A stretch of DNA of 64,000 nt from Lawsonella sp012842085 (lineage in GTDB: Bacteria; Actinomycetota; Actinomycetes; Mycobacteriales; Mycobacteriaceae): NCBI GenBank assembly GCA_036749735.1, contig DAINXV010000003.1:62001-126000 (forward strand), read 5' to 3'. The translations under genes and the position numbers were made by a program. The notes under the pieces are model-generated. The model was not told where the DNA came from. It searched no databases and saw only the letters and a program-made list of their open reading frames with translations. How positions within the stretch are numbered: position 1 is the first letter of the stretch; each line of letters opens with the position of its first letter. Positions 16,275 through 26,000 of this stretch are shown here, piece by piece.

Positions 16275-17465
16275 CTACTTGATGATCTTGGTAACACGGC
16301 CTGCACCGACGGTGCGTCCACCTTCGCGAATAGCGAAGCGGAGGCCTTCGTCCATGGCGACAGGCTGGATGAGCTCAACGGTCATCTCGCAGTTGTCACC
16401 AGGCATGACCATCTCGACACCATCAGCGAGCTTCACGATGCCGGTCACGTCAGTGGTACGGAAGTAGAACTGCGGACGGTAGTCGTTGAAGAACGGGGTG
16501 TGACGGCCGCCCTCGTCCTTGGACAGAACGTAGACGGAGCCTTCGAAGGTGGTGTGCGGGGTGTAAGCGCCGGGAGCAACGACACACTGGCCGCGCTCGA
16601 CGTCTTCGCGACGGAGACCACGGAGCAGAAGTCCGACGTTGTCACCAGCTTCGCCGCGATCCAGCAGCTTACGGAACATCTCGACACCGGTGACGGTGGT
16701 CTTAATAGCCTTGTCACGGATACCGATGAGCTCAACTTCGTCGTTGACCTCAACAGCGCCACGCTCGATACGGCCGGTAACAACGGTGCCACGGCCGGTA
16801 ATGGTGAAGACGTCCTCAACAGGCATGAGGAACGGCTTGTCGAGCTCACGGACCGGATCCGGAACGGACTCGTCAACTGCATCCATCAGAGCAGCAACGG
16901 AGTCGATCCACTTCTCGTCGCCCTGCAGGGCCTGGAAAGCGGAGACGCGGCAGATCGGGGCGTCTTCGTCGTAGTCCTGAGAAGCGAGCAGTTCGCGAAC
17001 TTCCATTTCGACGAGCTCGAGGATTTCCTCATCGTCAACCATGTCGCACTTGTTGAGGGCGACGACGATGTAAGGAACGCCAACCTGGCGAGCGAGCAGA
17101 ACGTGCTCACGGGTCTGCGGCATGGGGCCATCGGTGGCAGCAACCACGAGGATGGCGCCGTCCATCTGAGCAGCACCGGTAATCATGTTCTTGATGTAGT
17201 CAGCGTGACCGGGGGCGTCGACGTGTGCGTAGTGACGCTTTTCGGTCTGGTACTCAACGTGGGAAACGTTGATGGTAATGCCGCGCTCTTTCTCTTCCGG
17301 AGCCTTGTCGATCTCATCGAACGCGAAAGCGTCGTTGAGCTCGGGGTACTTCACGGAGAGAGTCTTGGTAATAGCTGCGGTCAGGGTGGTCTTACCATGG
17401 TCGACGTGACCAATGGTGCCAATGTTTACGTGCGGTTTGGTCCGCTCGAACTTAGCCTTCGCCAC
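16275..17465 (-). CDS. tuf: Elongation factor Tu
   Basis: 396-residue GTPase that delivers aminoacyl-tRNA to the ribosome. GHVDHGKTTL (G1), the switch I GITI, DAPGH (G3) and NKCD (G4) are intact, and the beta-barrel domains 2 and 3 follow. It is the last gene of the str operon, 167 bp after fusA, and may also have its own promoter. Confidence 0.98.
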   Translation of the reverse strand: MAKAKFERTKPHVNIGTIGHVDHGKTTLTAAITKTLSVKYPELNDAFAFDEIDKAPEEKERGITINVSHVEYQTEKRHYAHVDAPGHADYIKNMITGAAQMDGAILVVAATDGPMPQTREHVLLARQVGVPYIVVALNKCDMVDDEEILELVEMEVRELLASQDYDEDAPICRVSAFQALQGDEKWIDSVAALMDAVDESVPDPVRELDKPFLMPVEDVFTITGRGTVVTGRIERGAVEVNDEVELIGIRDKAIKTTVTGVEMFRKLLDRGEAGDNVGLLLRGLRREDVERGQCVVAPGAYTPHTTFEGSVYVLSKDEGGRHTPFFNDYRPQFYFRTTDVTGIVKLADGVEMVMPGDNCEMTVELIQPVAMDEGLRFAIREGGRTVGAGRVTKIIK

Positions 17466-17580
17466 TTTGTGTCCTCCTGGACGATCGTGAGTTTGCCAGT
17501 TTGTTTACCGACAATACTCTCTGGTTAAGATCTTTGGTCAATTGCTACCCAATAAGTGTAGCGATATTTACTGCTAAGTG

Positions 17581-17606
17581 CCTAGTCAGTATAAAAATTG
17601 ACTAGG
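17581..17606 (-). promoter_or_regulatory. Inverted repeat and possible tuf promoter
   Basis: Eight-base perfect arms (CCTAGTCA / TGACTAGG) lie 27-52 bp after the fusA stop, without a following T run. The loop contains TATACT on the minus strand (17593-17588), a good -10 hexamer. The -35 (CTGCCG at 17616-17611) is weak. This could be a tuf promoter overlapped by a dyad, or a weak terminator of fusA. Confidence 0.35.
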
Positions 17607-17632
17607 CTCTCGGCAGAATTCAGAGCCACGGA

Positions 17633-19741
17633 TTATTCTCCGGTAGCCTTCTCGATAATCTCCTTACCCACATTCTGAGGAACCTCAGCGTAGGAGGAGA
17701 AGACCATCGTGTAGTTGGCTCGGCCCTGGGTCTTCGACCGAAGGTCTCCAACGTAGCCGAACATTTCAGACAGCGGGACGTCGGCCTTCACCACACGTGC
17801 GCCACTGCGCTCTTCCATGGCCTTAACTTGGCCACGGCGGGAGTTAATATCACCAATTACGTCGCCCATGTACTCCTCAGGGGTGACGACCTCTACAGCC
17901 ATGATGGGCTCTAGCAGGGTAGGTGAAGCCAAACGGGCTGCTTCCTTCAGGGCCATGGAGCCGGCTACCTTGAAGGCCATTTCCGAGGAGTCAACCTCGT
18001 GGTATGAACCGTCAACAAGCTCGACTTGGAGGTCGACCAGCGGGTAGCCAGCCAACACACCGTACTGCATGGCGTCCTGCACACCTTCGTCGACGGAAGG
18101 AATGTATTCCTTCGGAATGCGTCCGCCGGTAATGGAGTTGACGAACTCGTAGTGCGGATCGTCTTCCGTCTCGGCAACGAGGGGGGACAGCTTGATAATG
18201 ACACGCGCGAACTGACCAGAACCACCGGTCTGCTTCTTGTGCGTGTATTCGTACTTCTCGACCGTCTTGCGAATGGTCTCGCGGTAAGCAACCTGCGGCT
18301 TACCAACATTTGCTTCGACCTTGAATTCGCGACGCATACGGTCGACGAGAACGTCTAGGTGGAGCTCGCCCATACCACCAATGATGGTCTGGCCGGTCTC
18401 TTCATCATTCTTAACAGTGAAGGTCGGGTCCTCTTCCGCCAGTTTCTGAATGGCGACGGACAGCTTCTCCTGGTCAGACTTGGTCTTCGGCTCGATAGCA
18501 ACCTGGATAACGGGATCCGGGAAGGTCATCGACTCGAGGATCACCGGTTCGTTGAGATCAGAAAGGGTGTCACCAGTGGTGGTGTCCTTTAGACCAATGA
18601 AAGCGTAGATGTGGCCGGCGAATGCTTCGTCAACCGGGTTCTCCTTGTTGGAGTGCATCTGGAAAAGCTTACCGACCCGCTCGCGCTTCTCCTTGGTGGA
18701 GTTAACGATGGTGTCGCCGGACTTTACGTGACCGGAGTAGACACGCACATAGGTGAGCTTGCCGAAGAACGGGTGTGCCGCAACCTTGAATGCGAGAGCT
18801 GAGAAGGGCTCGTCCAGGCTCGGGTGACGTTCCACAACGGCCTGTTCGGAGTCTGCGGAACGGCCTTCGATGGAAGGAACGTCCAGCGGGGATGGAAGGT
18901 ATGCAGTAATAGCATCGAGAAGCGGAACAACGCCCTTGTTTTTGAAGGCGGTACCACAGAGAACCGGGTAGGCCTCCGAGTTAACGGTAAGGCGACGGAT
19001 AACCTTCTGGATTTCCTCAACGGAGATTTCTTCTCCGCCGAAGTACTTCTCCATAAGTTCTTCGTCAGCTTCGGCGACGGTCTCAATGAGCTTCTCGCGG
19101 TATTCCTCAGCCTTTTCCTGCAGCTCTGCCGGAATATCTTCAATTTCGGCAGGAGTACCCGGAGCAACCTTGCCTCGCCACAGGTGAGCCTTCATGGTGA
19201 GGAGGTCGACGATGCCGTCGAAATCATCTTCAGCACCGATCGGGATCTGCAGAACAATTGGCTTGGCACCCAGACGCTCTTCAATGGTCTCAACCGAGTT
19301 GAAGAAGTCGGCTCCCATTTTGTCCATCTTGTTAACGAAGCAGATGCGCGGGACTTCGTACTTGGAAGCCTGACGCCAAACCTGCTCGGACTGGGGCTCA
19401 ACGCCTTCCTTAGCGTCGAAGACAGCAACAGCACCGTCCAGAACACGCAGGGAACGCTCCACCTCTACGGTGAAGTCCACGTGGCCGGGGGTGTCGATGA
19501 TGTTGAGCTGATGGTCGTTCCAGTAGCAGGTGGTGGCGGCGGAAGTAATGGTGATGCCGCGTTCCTTCTCCTGCTCCATCCAGTCCATGGTGGAGGCGCC
19601 ATCGTGGGTCTCACCGATTTTGTAGTTAATACCGGTGTAGAACAGGATGCGCTCAGTAACAGTGGTCTTTCCGGCATCAATGTGTGCCATGATGCCGATA
19701 TTGCGAACCTTCTTAAGGTCCTTAAGCACTTCAAGTGCCAC
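17633..19741 (-). CDS. fusA: Elongation factor G
   Basis: 702-residue translocase GTPase. AHIDAGKTT (G1), RGITI, DTPGHVDF (G3) and NKMDKMGA (G4) are present, followed by domains II-V, ending with NYTMVFSSYAEVP. It starts with GTG, giving the family N-terminus ALEVLKDLKKVRNIGIMAH. No obvious fusidic-acid-type change was looked for beyond the motifs. It lies between rpsG (167 bp upstream) and tuf. Confidence 0.98.
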   Translation of the reverse strand: MALEVLKDLKKVRNIGIMAHIDAGKTTVTERILFYTGINYKIGETHDGASTMDWMEQEKERGITITSAATTCYWNDHQLNIIDTPGHVDFTVEVERSLRVLDGAVAVFDAKEGVEPQSEQVWRQASKYEVPRICFVNKMDKMGADFFNSVETIEERLGAKPIVLQIPIGAEDDFDGIVDLLTMKAHLWRGKVAPGTPAEIEDIPAELQEKAEEYREKLIETVAEADEELMEKYFGGEEISVEEIQKVIRRLTVNSEAYPVLCGTAFKNKGVVPLLDAITAYLPSPLDVPSIEGRSADSEQAVVERHPSLDEPFSALAFKVAAHPFFGKLTYVRVYSGHVKSGDTIVNSTKEKRERVGKLFQMHSNKENPVDEAFAGHIYAFIGLKDTTTGDTLSDLNEPVILESMTFPDPVIQVAIEPKTKSDQEKLSVAIQKLAEEDPTFTVKNDEETGQTIIGGMGELHLDVLVDRMRREFKVEANVGKPQVAYRETIRKTVEKYEYTHKKQTGGSGQFARVIIKLSPLVAETEDDPHYEFVNSITGGRIPKEYIPSVDEGVQDAMQYGVLAGYPLVDLQVELVDGSYHEVDSSEMAFKVAGSMALKEAARLASPTLLEPIMAVEVVTPEEYMGDVIGDINSRRGQVKAMEERSGARVVKADVPLSEMFGYVGDLRSKTQGRANYTMVFSSYAEVPQNVGKEIIEKATGE

Positions 19742-19908
19742 TTCGAACTCTCCGTCCGATCACGGATTCTTTCTCAAGAACCCTCGTTTTCAATAGGTCT
19801 TCAGTAGGTCTTCAGTTTCTTAGTGCGACGCAGCGGCTGCTACCCCGCACGTTGGACAAGACCACTGTTTCAACTTTGGACGTCTCCACGTGGTCCGTCC
19901 CGGTGGGA

Positions 19909-20379
19909 TTACCAGCGGTAGTGTGCGAATGCCTTGTTGGCTTCTGCCATCTTGTGGACGTCTTCGCGACGCTTCACAGCGGCTCCCAAACCGTTGGAGG
20001 CATCCAACAGTTCGTTGGCCAAACGTTCCGGCATCGACTTCTCACGACGCAAACGGGAGAAGATAACAATCCAGCGAATTGCGAGGGTGGTGGAACGTCC
20101 CGGACGCACCTCAACGGGCACCTGGTAGGTGGCGCCACCAACGCGACGGGAACGAACTTCCAGAGAAGGACGAACGTTGTCGAGAGCCTTCTTGAGGGTG
20201 TTCACCGGATCGGTGCCGGTCTTTTCACGGCACATTTCAAGAGCGGAGTAAACGATGTTCTCGGCGGTGGATTTCTTACCGTCGACAAGCACCTTGTTAA
20301 CAAGCTGGGTAACTAGCGGGGAGCCGTAAACAGGATCGGCTTCAACCGTGCGCTTGGGGGATGGTCCTTTACGCGACAT
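19909..20379 (-). CDS. rpsG: Small subunit ribosomal protein S7 (uS7)
   Basis: 156-residue protein that nucleates the 30S head. MSRKGPSPKRTVEADPVYGS and the DPVNTLKKALDNVRPSLEVR core are conserved. It lies 2 bp after rpsL. Confidence 0.98.
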   Translation of the reverse strand: MSRKGPSPKRTVEADPVYGSPLVTQLVNKVLVDGKKSTAENIVYSALEMCREKTGTDPVNTLKKALDNVRPSLEVRSRRVGGATYQVPVEVRPGRSTTLAIRWIVIFSRLRREKSMPERLANELLDASNGLGAAVKRREDVHKMAEANKAFAHYRW

Positions 20380-20381
20380 GT

Positions 20382-20753
20382 TTACTTCTCCTTCTTGGCG
20401 CCGTAGCGAGAGCGAGCCTGCTTGCGGCCCTTCACGCCCTGAGTATCAAGAGCGCCACGGACAATCTTGTAGCGGACACCCGGGAGGTCTTTCACACGAC
20501 CGCCACAGACAAGCACCATGGAGTGCTCCTGGAGGTTGTGGCCTTCACCGGGGATGTATGCGGAAACTTCCATTCCGGAAGACAGACGCACACGGGCGAC
20601 CTTCCGGAGTGCCGAGTTCGGCTTTTTAGGGGTGGTGGTGTAAACGCGGGTACATACACCACGACGCTGCGGGCTGCCCTTCAGAGCTGCGGTCTTAGTC
20701 GCGGAGCTCTTCACGTGGCGGCCCTTGCGCACAAGCTGTTGAATAGTTGGCAT
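20382..20753 (-). CDS. rpsL: Small subunit ribosomal protein S12 (uS12), with an unusual Cys83
   Basis: 123-residue decoding-centre protein. The ATG at 20753 gives the family start MPTIQQLVRKGR; the open frame continues upstream without meaning. Lys43 in TPKKPN and Lys88 in RVKDLPG, the classic streptomycin positions, are wild type. In the invariant stretch VLVRGGRVKDLPG, however, the first Arg is Cys83 here (codon TGT). It is the first gene of the str operon; a promoter-like pair lies about 200 bp upstream. Confidence 0.97.
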   Translation of the reverse strand: MPTIQQLVRKGRHVKSSATKTAALKGSPQRRGVCTRVYTTTPKKPNSALRKVARVRLSSGMEVSAYIPGEGHNLQEHSMVLVCGGRVKDLPGVRYKIVRGALDTQGVKGRKQARSRYGAKKEK

Positions 20754-20930
20754 GAACCGACTTTCCTTATTGTTTAGTGTCAACACCTGGTGGTGTCGAA
20801 GTTGGCGTCCTGGGGGTACTCCCCACGACGCAATAAAGCACATGGGGCATAAGTCCTGGTAAAGAGCTTATTTTGAGCGCAAACTAACCAGTCGGCCGCT
20901 CTCGCTGGCTTACCTGGGACAATTAACCCG

Positions 20931-20944
20931 CTCACACATGTGAG
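20931..20944 (-). promoter_or_regulatory. Dyad just downstream of the rpsL promoter
   Basis: CTCACA and TGTGAG with a 2-base spacer, centred about ten bases past the expected start of transcription from the 20955-20984 promoter. It could be an operator or the first hairpin of the leader. Confidence 0.3.
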
Positions 20945-20954
20945 CACAAGCCCT

Positions 20955-20984
20955 TATGTTAGTGGGAAATGGTCAAATAGTGCA
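20955..20984 (-). promoter_or_regulatory. Predicted promoter of the str operon (rpsL)
   Basis: Minus-strand TTGCAC (20984-20979), 18-base spacer, TAACAT (20960-20955). The match is moderate. The -35 region overlaps the terminator of the gene behind it, which is a compact arrangement. The implied leader is about 195 nt. Confidence 0.4.
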
Positions 20985-21007
20985 AAAAGGGACCCACTGG
21001 CCCCTTT
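20983..21007 (-). terminator. Terminator of the small secreted protein gene
   Basis: Arms AAAAGGG and CCCTTTTT with an inner CCA/TGG pairing, ending in five Ts on the minus strand. It lies 28 bp after the stop at 21035. Confidence 0.7.
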
Positions 21008-21034
21008 TGTGCTAGGCATTTCACATGTCTTGTA

Positions 21035-21301
21035 CTAGAACGGGACGGGCGAGACGTAGAACCCTTCACACATTTCGTACCATTCCCAAAGCTCATCGGG
21101 ATCCGTCATCGCTTTGGTGCGGGGGTCCTTGTACTGGTCGGTGTACTGACATGGCACTGGACGACTTTTATCGTCATTAGGCATGTATTCAGTACGGAAG
21201 GTTGACGCCTGTGCTGGGACAACCACACCGACACTGAGAACGGCAGTAGCAGCCAGCGCTACCAGTCCTCGCTTGATGATCTGGTTTTCTATAAAACTCA
21301 C
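21035..21301 (-). CDS. Small secreted protein of unknown function
   Basis: 88 residues from a GTG with GGGAG nine bases upstream. A signal peptide (hydrophobic from about residue 12 to 28, cleavage after VPAQA) leaves a mature part of about 56 residues. This is polar and rich in Pro, Tyr, Trp and acidic residues, with two cysteines (CQY... and MCEGF) that could form one disulfide. I do not recognise the family. It has its own promoter-like pair and terminator, so it is a single-gene unit between phoA and the str operon. Confidence 0.7.
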   Translation of the reverse strand: MSFIENQIIKRGLVALAATAVLSVGVVVPAQASTFRTEYMPNDDKSRPVPCQYTDQYKDPRTKAMTDPDELWEWYEMCEGFYVSPVPF

Positions 21302-21360
21302 GGTCAGGGTCTCCCTTAATTACTGCGGCAAACAACCAATTATTGTGCCCGTTATCTTCT

Positions 21361-21389
21361 ATTGTACTCGAACGCCTTGCATGCTCCAA
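21361..21389 (-). promoter_or_regulatory. Predicted promoter of the small secreted protein
   Basis: Minus-strand TTGGAG (21389-21384), 17-base spacer, TACAAT (21366-21361), about 60 bp before the GTG start. The -10 matches five of six consensus bases. Confidence 0.5.
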
Positions 21390-21408
21390 GCTGGGGTAAC
21401 TCGCGAAT

Positions 21409-21458
21409 ACCCCCATGGATGAACAAACTGTATCCTACAGCCACACCACCATGGGGGT
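21409..21458. repeat. Long-spaced inverted repeat between phoA and the secreted protein gene
   Basis: ACCCCCATGG at 21409-21418 and CCATGGGGGT at 21449-21458, ten-base perfect arms 30 bases apart. An imperfect extension outside (TAACTCGCG versus CGCGGGTAA) shows a three-base bulge. It may be the phoA terminator or a paired regulator site; there is no T run. Confidence 0.4.
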
Positions 21459-21487
21459 CGCGGGTAACAAACCGAGGATGGTTAACG

Positions 21488-22882
21488 TCAGGCAGCTTTC
21501 TTAGGGGCAGCCGCCTGGCTCTGGATCCACCATTTGTGCATTACGAGCTGTGGGAAGTCAATATTGTCCATGTAGGCACCACGGTACGGGTCTTGCGAGG
21601 TAGCTAGGCGCAGCACCTGTTGTGCGCCAGCTCCCTTCACGAAAAAGGGCACTAGTTGGTTGGTGTGCTGGTCGGAGAGCCACTGGATTTGAATATTGCC
21701 ATGCGCATCTTGAGCTAGCGGAACCATTGCGCGTTCACTGGGGCCGTTGATGAACCCAGTTTCATGGTCTGCAGTAATAATCAGCAGGGTTTTGTCCCAG
21801 CTGGAATTCTTTTCCACCCACTTGCTTACCGCTTCCACAGCGTCCATGAAGTCCATTGTTTCTTCGATGGAGCGTGCAGTTTGGTTGGCGTGCCCAGCCC
21901 AGTCAATAGCGCCGCCTTCCACCATCAAGAAGTAGCCGCGGGGATTCTGGTTGAGGACGTTCAGTGCGCTCAGGGAAAGATCCGTTAAGTTGGGAACCTT
22001 ATTGAAAGGGGTTTCCCCGACTTTTTCCTGCTGTGCATCTGCGCGGACAGAAGAGCGTTCCTGCTGCAGAGTAGATGCTACTTGGGGGACTCCCCAGAGG
22101 CGCTTAACTTTCTTTTTACCTTCGGCGATAGCTTTAAAGTCGGCAGTCTTTTCGATAAAGCTGTAGCCAGTGGTGTTCTTTTCAAGACGATTCCAGTCGG
22201 CAGCCGAAATGTATTTGAAGTCAGGCTCAGCCAGGCGTTTATTGTTGTCATCGTAGAAGGGGTGTCCTGCACCAATCACCACGTCCATTTTGGAGTTGAT
22301 CATCTGGTTGGTGATGTTGTGGTAGTTGTTGCGGCTTATTTCGTGCGCAACATACGCAGCCGGGGTGGCATGCGAGTAGGGTACAGAACTGACCACACCA
22401 GCCGCCTTGCCCAGGGCCTTCGCTCGTTCTGTGATGTTGGGTAGCGGCTTGCCGCTGGGGGTCATGCCGATAATGCCGTGGAATGTTTTGTGCCCGCTGG
22501 CCATCGCAGTGCCGGCAGCAGCCGAGTCGGTGGGAATTCCGGTGGCAGCAGCGGTGGAGGTCCATGCGATAGGGCCGTTATAAGCACCGACAATGGCGTA
22601 GGTGGACATACCCACGTACGAATAGCTTTGGAAGCCGGGCTGCTTCTCGTTTTTAACCGCAGAGCCATTGGGGTTTACCTGGTAACCGGTAGTTCCACGC
22701 AGGTGAAGATTTGTGAGATCGAGAGTGTTGTAGCCCATTCCGTCACCAATCATCACAATGATGTTTTCAGCAACTGCAGGGGCAGCATGTGCCGGGAGCG
22801 CGGGTAGTCCCAGTGCTACGGCAGTAAGGCCGGCAGTGACTCCCACAGCTAGTCGGCGTGAGAAATTAGTGCGGATCCGCAT
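21488..22882 (-). CDS. Secreted alkaline phosphatase
   Basis: 464 residues of the classic alkaline phosphatase family, hydrolysing phosphomonoesters outside the membrane. The ATG at 22882 has GAGGAG upstream; earlier codons in the frame are not needed. The signal peptide ends near AHA (about residue 33). Metal and active-site motifs are complete: MIGDGMG with Asp47, TDSAAAG with the nucleophile Ser120, EGGAIDWAGHAN, and ADHETG. It sits alone between rpoC and the str operon. Together with pitA and senX3-regX3 in this window it suggests phosphate-controlled expression; no clear operator was proven. Confidence 0.93.
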   Translation of the reverse strand: MRIRTNFSRRLAVGVTAGLTAVALGLPALPAHAAPAVAENIIVMIGDGMGYNTLDLTNLHLRGTTGYQVNPNGSAVKNEKQPGFQSYSYVGMSTYAIVGAYNGPIAWTSTAAATGIPTDSAAAGTAMASGHKTFHGIIGMTPSGKPLPNITERAKALGKAAGVVSSVPYSHATPAAYVAHEISRNNYHNITNQMINSKMDVVIGAGHPFYDDNNKRLAEPDFKYISAADWNRLEKNTTGYSFIEKTADFKAIAEGKKKVKRLWGVPQVASTLQQERSSVRADAQQEKVGETPFNKVPNLTDLSLSALNVLNQNPRGYFLMVEGGAIDWAGHANQTARSIEETMDFMDAVEAVSKWVEKNSSWDKTLLIITADHETGFINGPSERAMVPLAQDAHGNIQIQWLSDQHTNQLVPFFVKGAGAQQVLRLATSQDPYRGAYMDNIDFPQLVMHKWWIQSQAAAPKKAA

Positions 22883-23007
22883 TAAATACTCCTCTAAGTC
22901 AGGGGTTCGCACAACTGTAACGTGTGGGTCCTGAAATGCGGGTAAGCACCATTTGAAGTTCATCTAAACAAATCTTGGCCTGCATAAACGGCATAAAAAT
23001 GCATAAA

Positions 23008-23040
23008 AAGTGGGGCTGCCCTTCCGGGACAGCCCCACTT
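23008..23040 (-). terminator. Terminator of the rpoBC operon
   Basis: Eleven-base perfect arms (AAGTGGGGCTG and complement) with an inner CCC/GGG pairing, followed by five Ts on the minus strand, 22 bp after the rpoC stop. Confidence 0.88.
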
Positions 23041-23061
23041 ATTTGTTTATGGTGTTACGAC

Positions 23062-26000
23062 TTAATCAAAGTCGAAGTCATCCAATGGCACCGCAGCGCC
23101 GGTCTCGTCAATGAAAGCATCTTCGGGACCGTAGAAGCCGTCGTCGAATCCGGTCGGGATGGCGTAGGCGGCTGCACGTGCTTCCTCGGTAGGCCGTACC
23201 TGAATGTCGCGGTAGCGAGCAATGCCAGTACCGGCGGGGATGAGCTTACCGATAATGACGTTCTCCTTGAGACCGATGAGGCTATCAGCGCGAGCATTGA
23301 TAGCGGCGTCGGTAAGGACGCGAGTGGTCTCCTGGAAGGAGGCGGCGGAAAGCCACGAGTCGGTAGCCAAGGATGCCTTGGTGATACCCATGAGCACCGG
23401 GCGACCGGCTGCAGGGGTTCCACCGTCACGTACCACGGCCCTGTTAGTTGCCTCGAATTCGGGGCGTTCCACAAGAGAACCGGGTAGGAACTCGGTGGAT
23501 CCAGAGTCGATGATGGTGACGCGACGGAGCATCTGGCGCACAATCACTTCGATGTGCTTGTCGTGGATAGACACACCCTGTGAGCGGTAGACGTCCTGAA
23601 CCTCGTTGACGAGGTGGACTTGTACCTGACGGGGGCCCATGACACGCAGCACGTCGTGTGGATCGGCGGCACCTTCGAGTAGCTTCTCACCAATCGTGAT
23701 GTGGTCTCCGGTCTCCAGTACACCTTCGGTACCGTCAGCCTTCTTGACAGTGGCTAGACGCTGGCGCTTGGAGAGCTTGTCGTAGACGACATCGTCGGAA
23801 CCGTCGTCCGGAGTGATGGTGACTTTCCAGAACTTGTCCAGTTCTTCCAGCTTGATGGTGCCGGAAACTTCTGCGATATCGGCCTTGCCCTTGGGGACAC
23901 GAGCCTCGAAAAGCTCCTGCACACGCGGCAGACCACCGGTGATGTCTTCACCGACACCACCCTGGTGGAAGGTACGCATGGTCAGCTGGGTACCGGGCTC
24001 ACCAATGGACTGTGCGGCGACAATACCGACGGCTTCGCCAACGTCGACGAGCTGGCCGGTGGCCATGGAGCGGCCGTAGCACTTGGCACAGACACCATTC
24101 TGGGAGTTACAGGTAAGAACAGAGCGGACCTTGATTTCGGTGAGTCCAGCCTCGAGGAGTGCCTCGATTTCGGGGTCACCAATATCAGTTCCAGCCTCAA
24201 CAATGACGTTGCCGTCAGCGTCCTTAGCATCCTCAGCCAGGGTGCGCGCGAATACGCCAGTTTCGATGAACTGGTCGCGTACCAGGGTGCCATCTTCTTG
24301 CTTATCTGCAATCTTGACGATGATGCCACGGCTGGTACCACAGTCGTCTTCACGCACAATGACGTCTTGGGCGACGTCCACGAGACGACGGGTGAGGTAA
24401 CCCGAGTCAGCAGTGCGCAGAGCGGTATCTGCCAGACCTTTACGAGCACCGTGAGAGTTAATGAAGTACTCCAGCACGGAAAGGCCTTCACGGAAGGAGG
24501 ACTTAATCGGCTGCGGGATGAAGTTACCCTTCGGGTCGGTCACCAGACCCTTCATGCCGGACAGTGACCGCATCTGGGTCATGTTACCGGCCGCACCCGA
24601 GCGCACAATGAGCGGAATCGGGTTGGTTTCGGGGTAGTTGTCTTCCATGGCCTGGCCGACCTTTTCGGTGGCCTCGGACCAAATCTTCACCAGTGCAGCG
24701 TTGTGTTCATCCTTGGAAAGAGCACCGCGCAGGTACTGCTTCTCCACCTTGTCAGCACGCTTCTCGTAAGCATCCAGGATCTCCTGTTTGACGGGAGGAA
24801 CCTGTACGTCAGACATAGCAACGGTGACGCCGGAACGGGTGGCCCAGTAGAAGCCGGCATCCTTCAGGCGGTCAACGGTCTGCGCAACCAGAATCATCGG
24901 GTAGCGCTCTGCCATGTCGTTAATGACGACGGACTGCTTGCCCTTGGCCATCTGGTCGTTGACGAAGGGGTAGTCACCTGGCAGCAGGTCGTTGAACATG
25001 ATGCGGCCGAGGGTGGTCTTGCAGACCCACACGTCGCCTGGTTCCCAACCATCGGGGAACTGTTCGGCTTCGACGTCCTTCGGGGGACGCTGGTGGGTGA
25101 GGCGGACCACGATCGGCGACTGAATGGAAAGGGCTCCTGCGTCACGAGCCATGATGGCTTCCGCGACGGAAGAGTAGTGGCCATTCGTGGGGCATTCGGC
25201 GTGTACTTCTTCGTCCAAAGCTCCCGGCGCGTCGGGGTCAATGGTGGTGAGGTAGTACAGGCCGGTCACCATATCCAGGCGGGGCATAGCCAGCGGGCGG
25301 CCGGATGCCGGCGACAGGATGTTGTTGGAGGACAGCATGAGGACGCGGGCCTCAGACTGTGCTTCTGCCGACAGCGGCAAGTGGACTGCCATCTGGTCAC
25401 CGTCGAAGTCAGCGTTGAAAGCCTCACAAACCAGCGGGTGGAGCATGATGGCTTTACCTTCAACCAGAACCGGTTCGAAGGCCTGAATACCGAGACGGTG
25501 CAGAGTGGGTGCACGGTTGAGAAGCACCGGGTGCTCTGCAATAACTTCTTCCAGAACGTCCCACACCTGGGGGCGCTGACGTTCCACCATACGCTTGGCA
25601 GACTTAATGTTCTGGGCGTAGTTGAGGTCCACCAGACGCTTCATGACGAAGGGCTTGAAAAGCTCCAGCGCCATCAGCTTCGGAAGACCACATTCGTGCA
25701 GCTTGAGCTGCGGACCAACGATAATAACGGAACGACCAGAGTAGTCGACGCGCTTACCGAGGAGGTTCTGACGGAAGCGGCCCTGCTTACCTTTCAGCAA
25801 GTCGGAAAAGGACTTGAGCGGGCGGTTGCCAGGTCCTGCAACGGGGCGTCCACGGCGACCGTTATCGAAGAGTGCGTCTACAGATTCCTGCAGCATGCGC
25901 TTCTCGTTGTTGATAATGATCTCGGGGGCACCAAGGTCAATCAGTCGCTTCAAACGGTTGTTGCGGTTGATGACACGCCGGTAAAGGTCGTTCAGGTCGG

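Noticed and set aside
16500..17528. 342-codon open frame opposite tuf
   Set aside because: Antisense shadow of tuf, with no recognisable protein features.
19793..19815. Tandem 11-base repeat AGGTCTTCAGT between rpsG and fusA
   Set aside because: Only two short copies in an intergenic stretch; no link to a feature, probably chance or slippage.
20382..20753. Classic streptomycin-resistance change in S12
   Set aside because: Lys43 and Lys88 are both present; only the neighbouring Cys83 is unusual and its effect is unknown.
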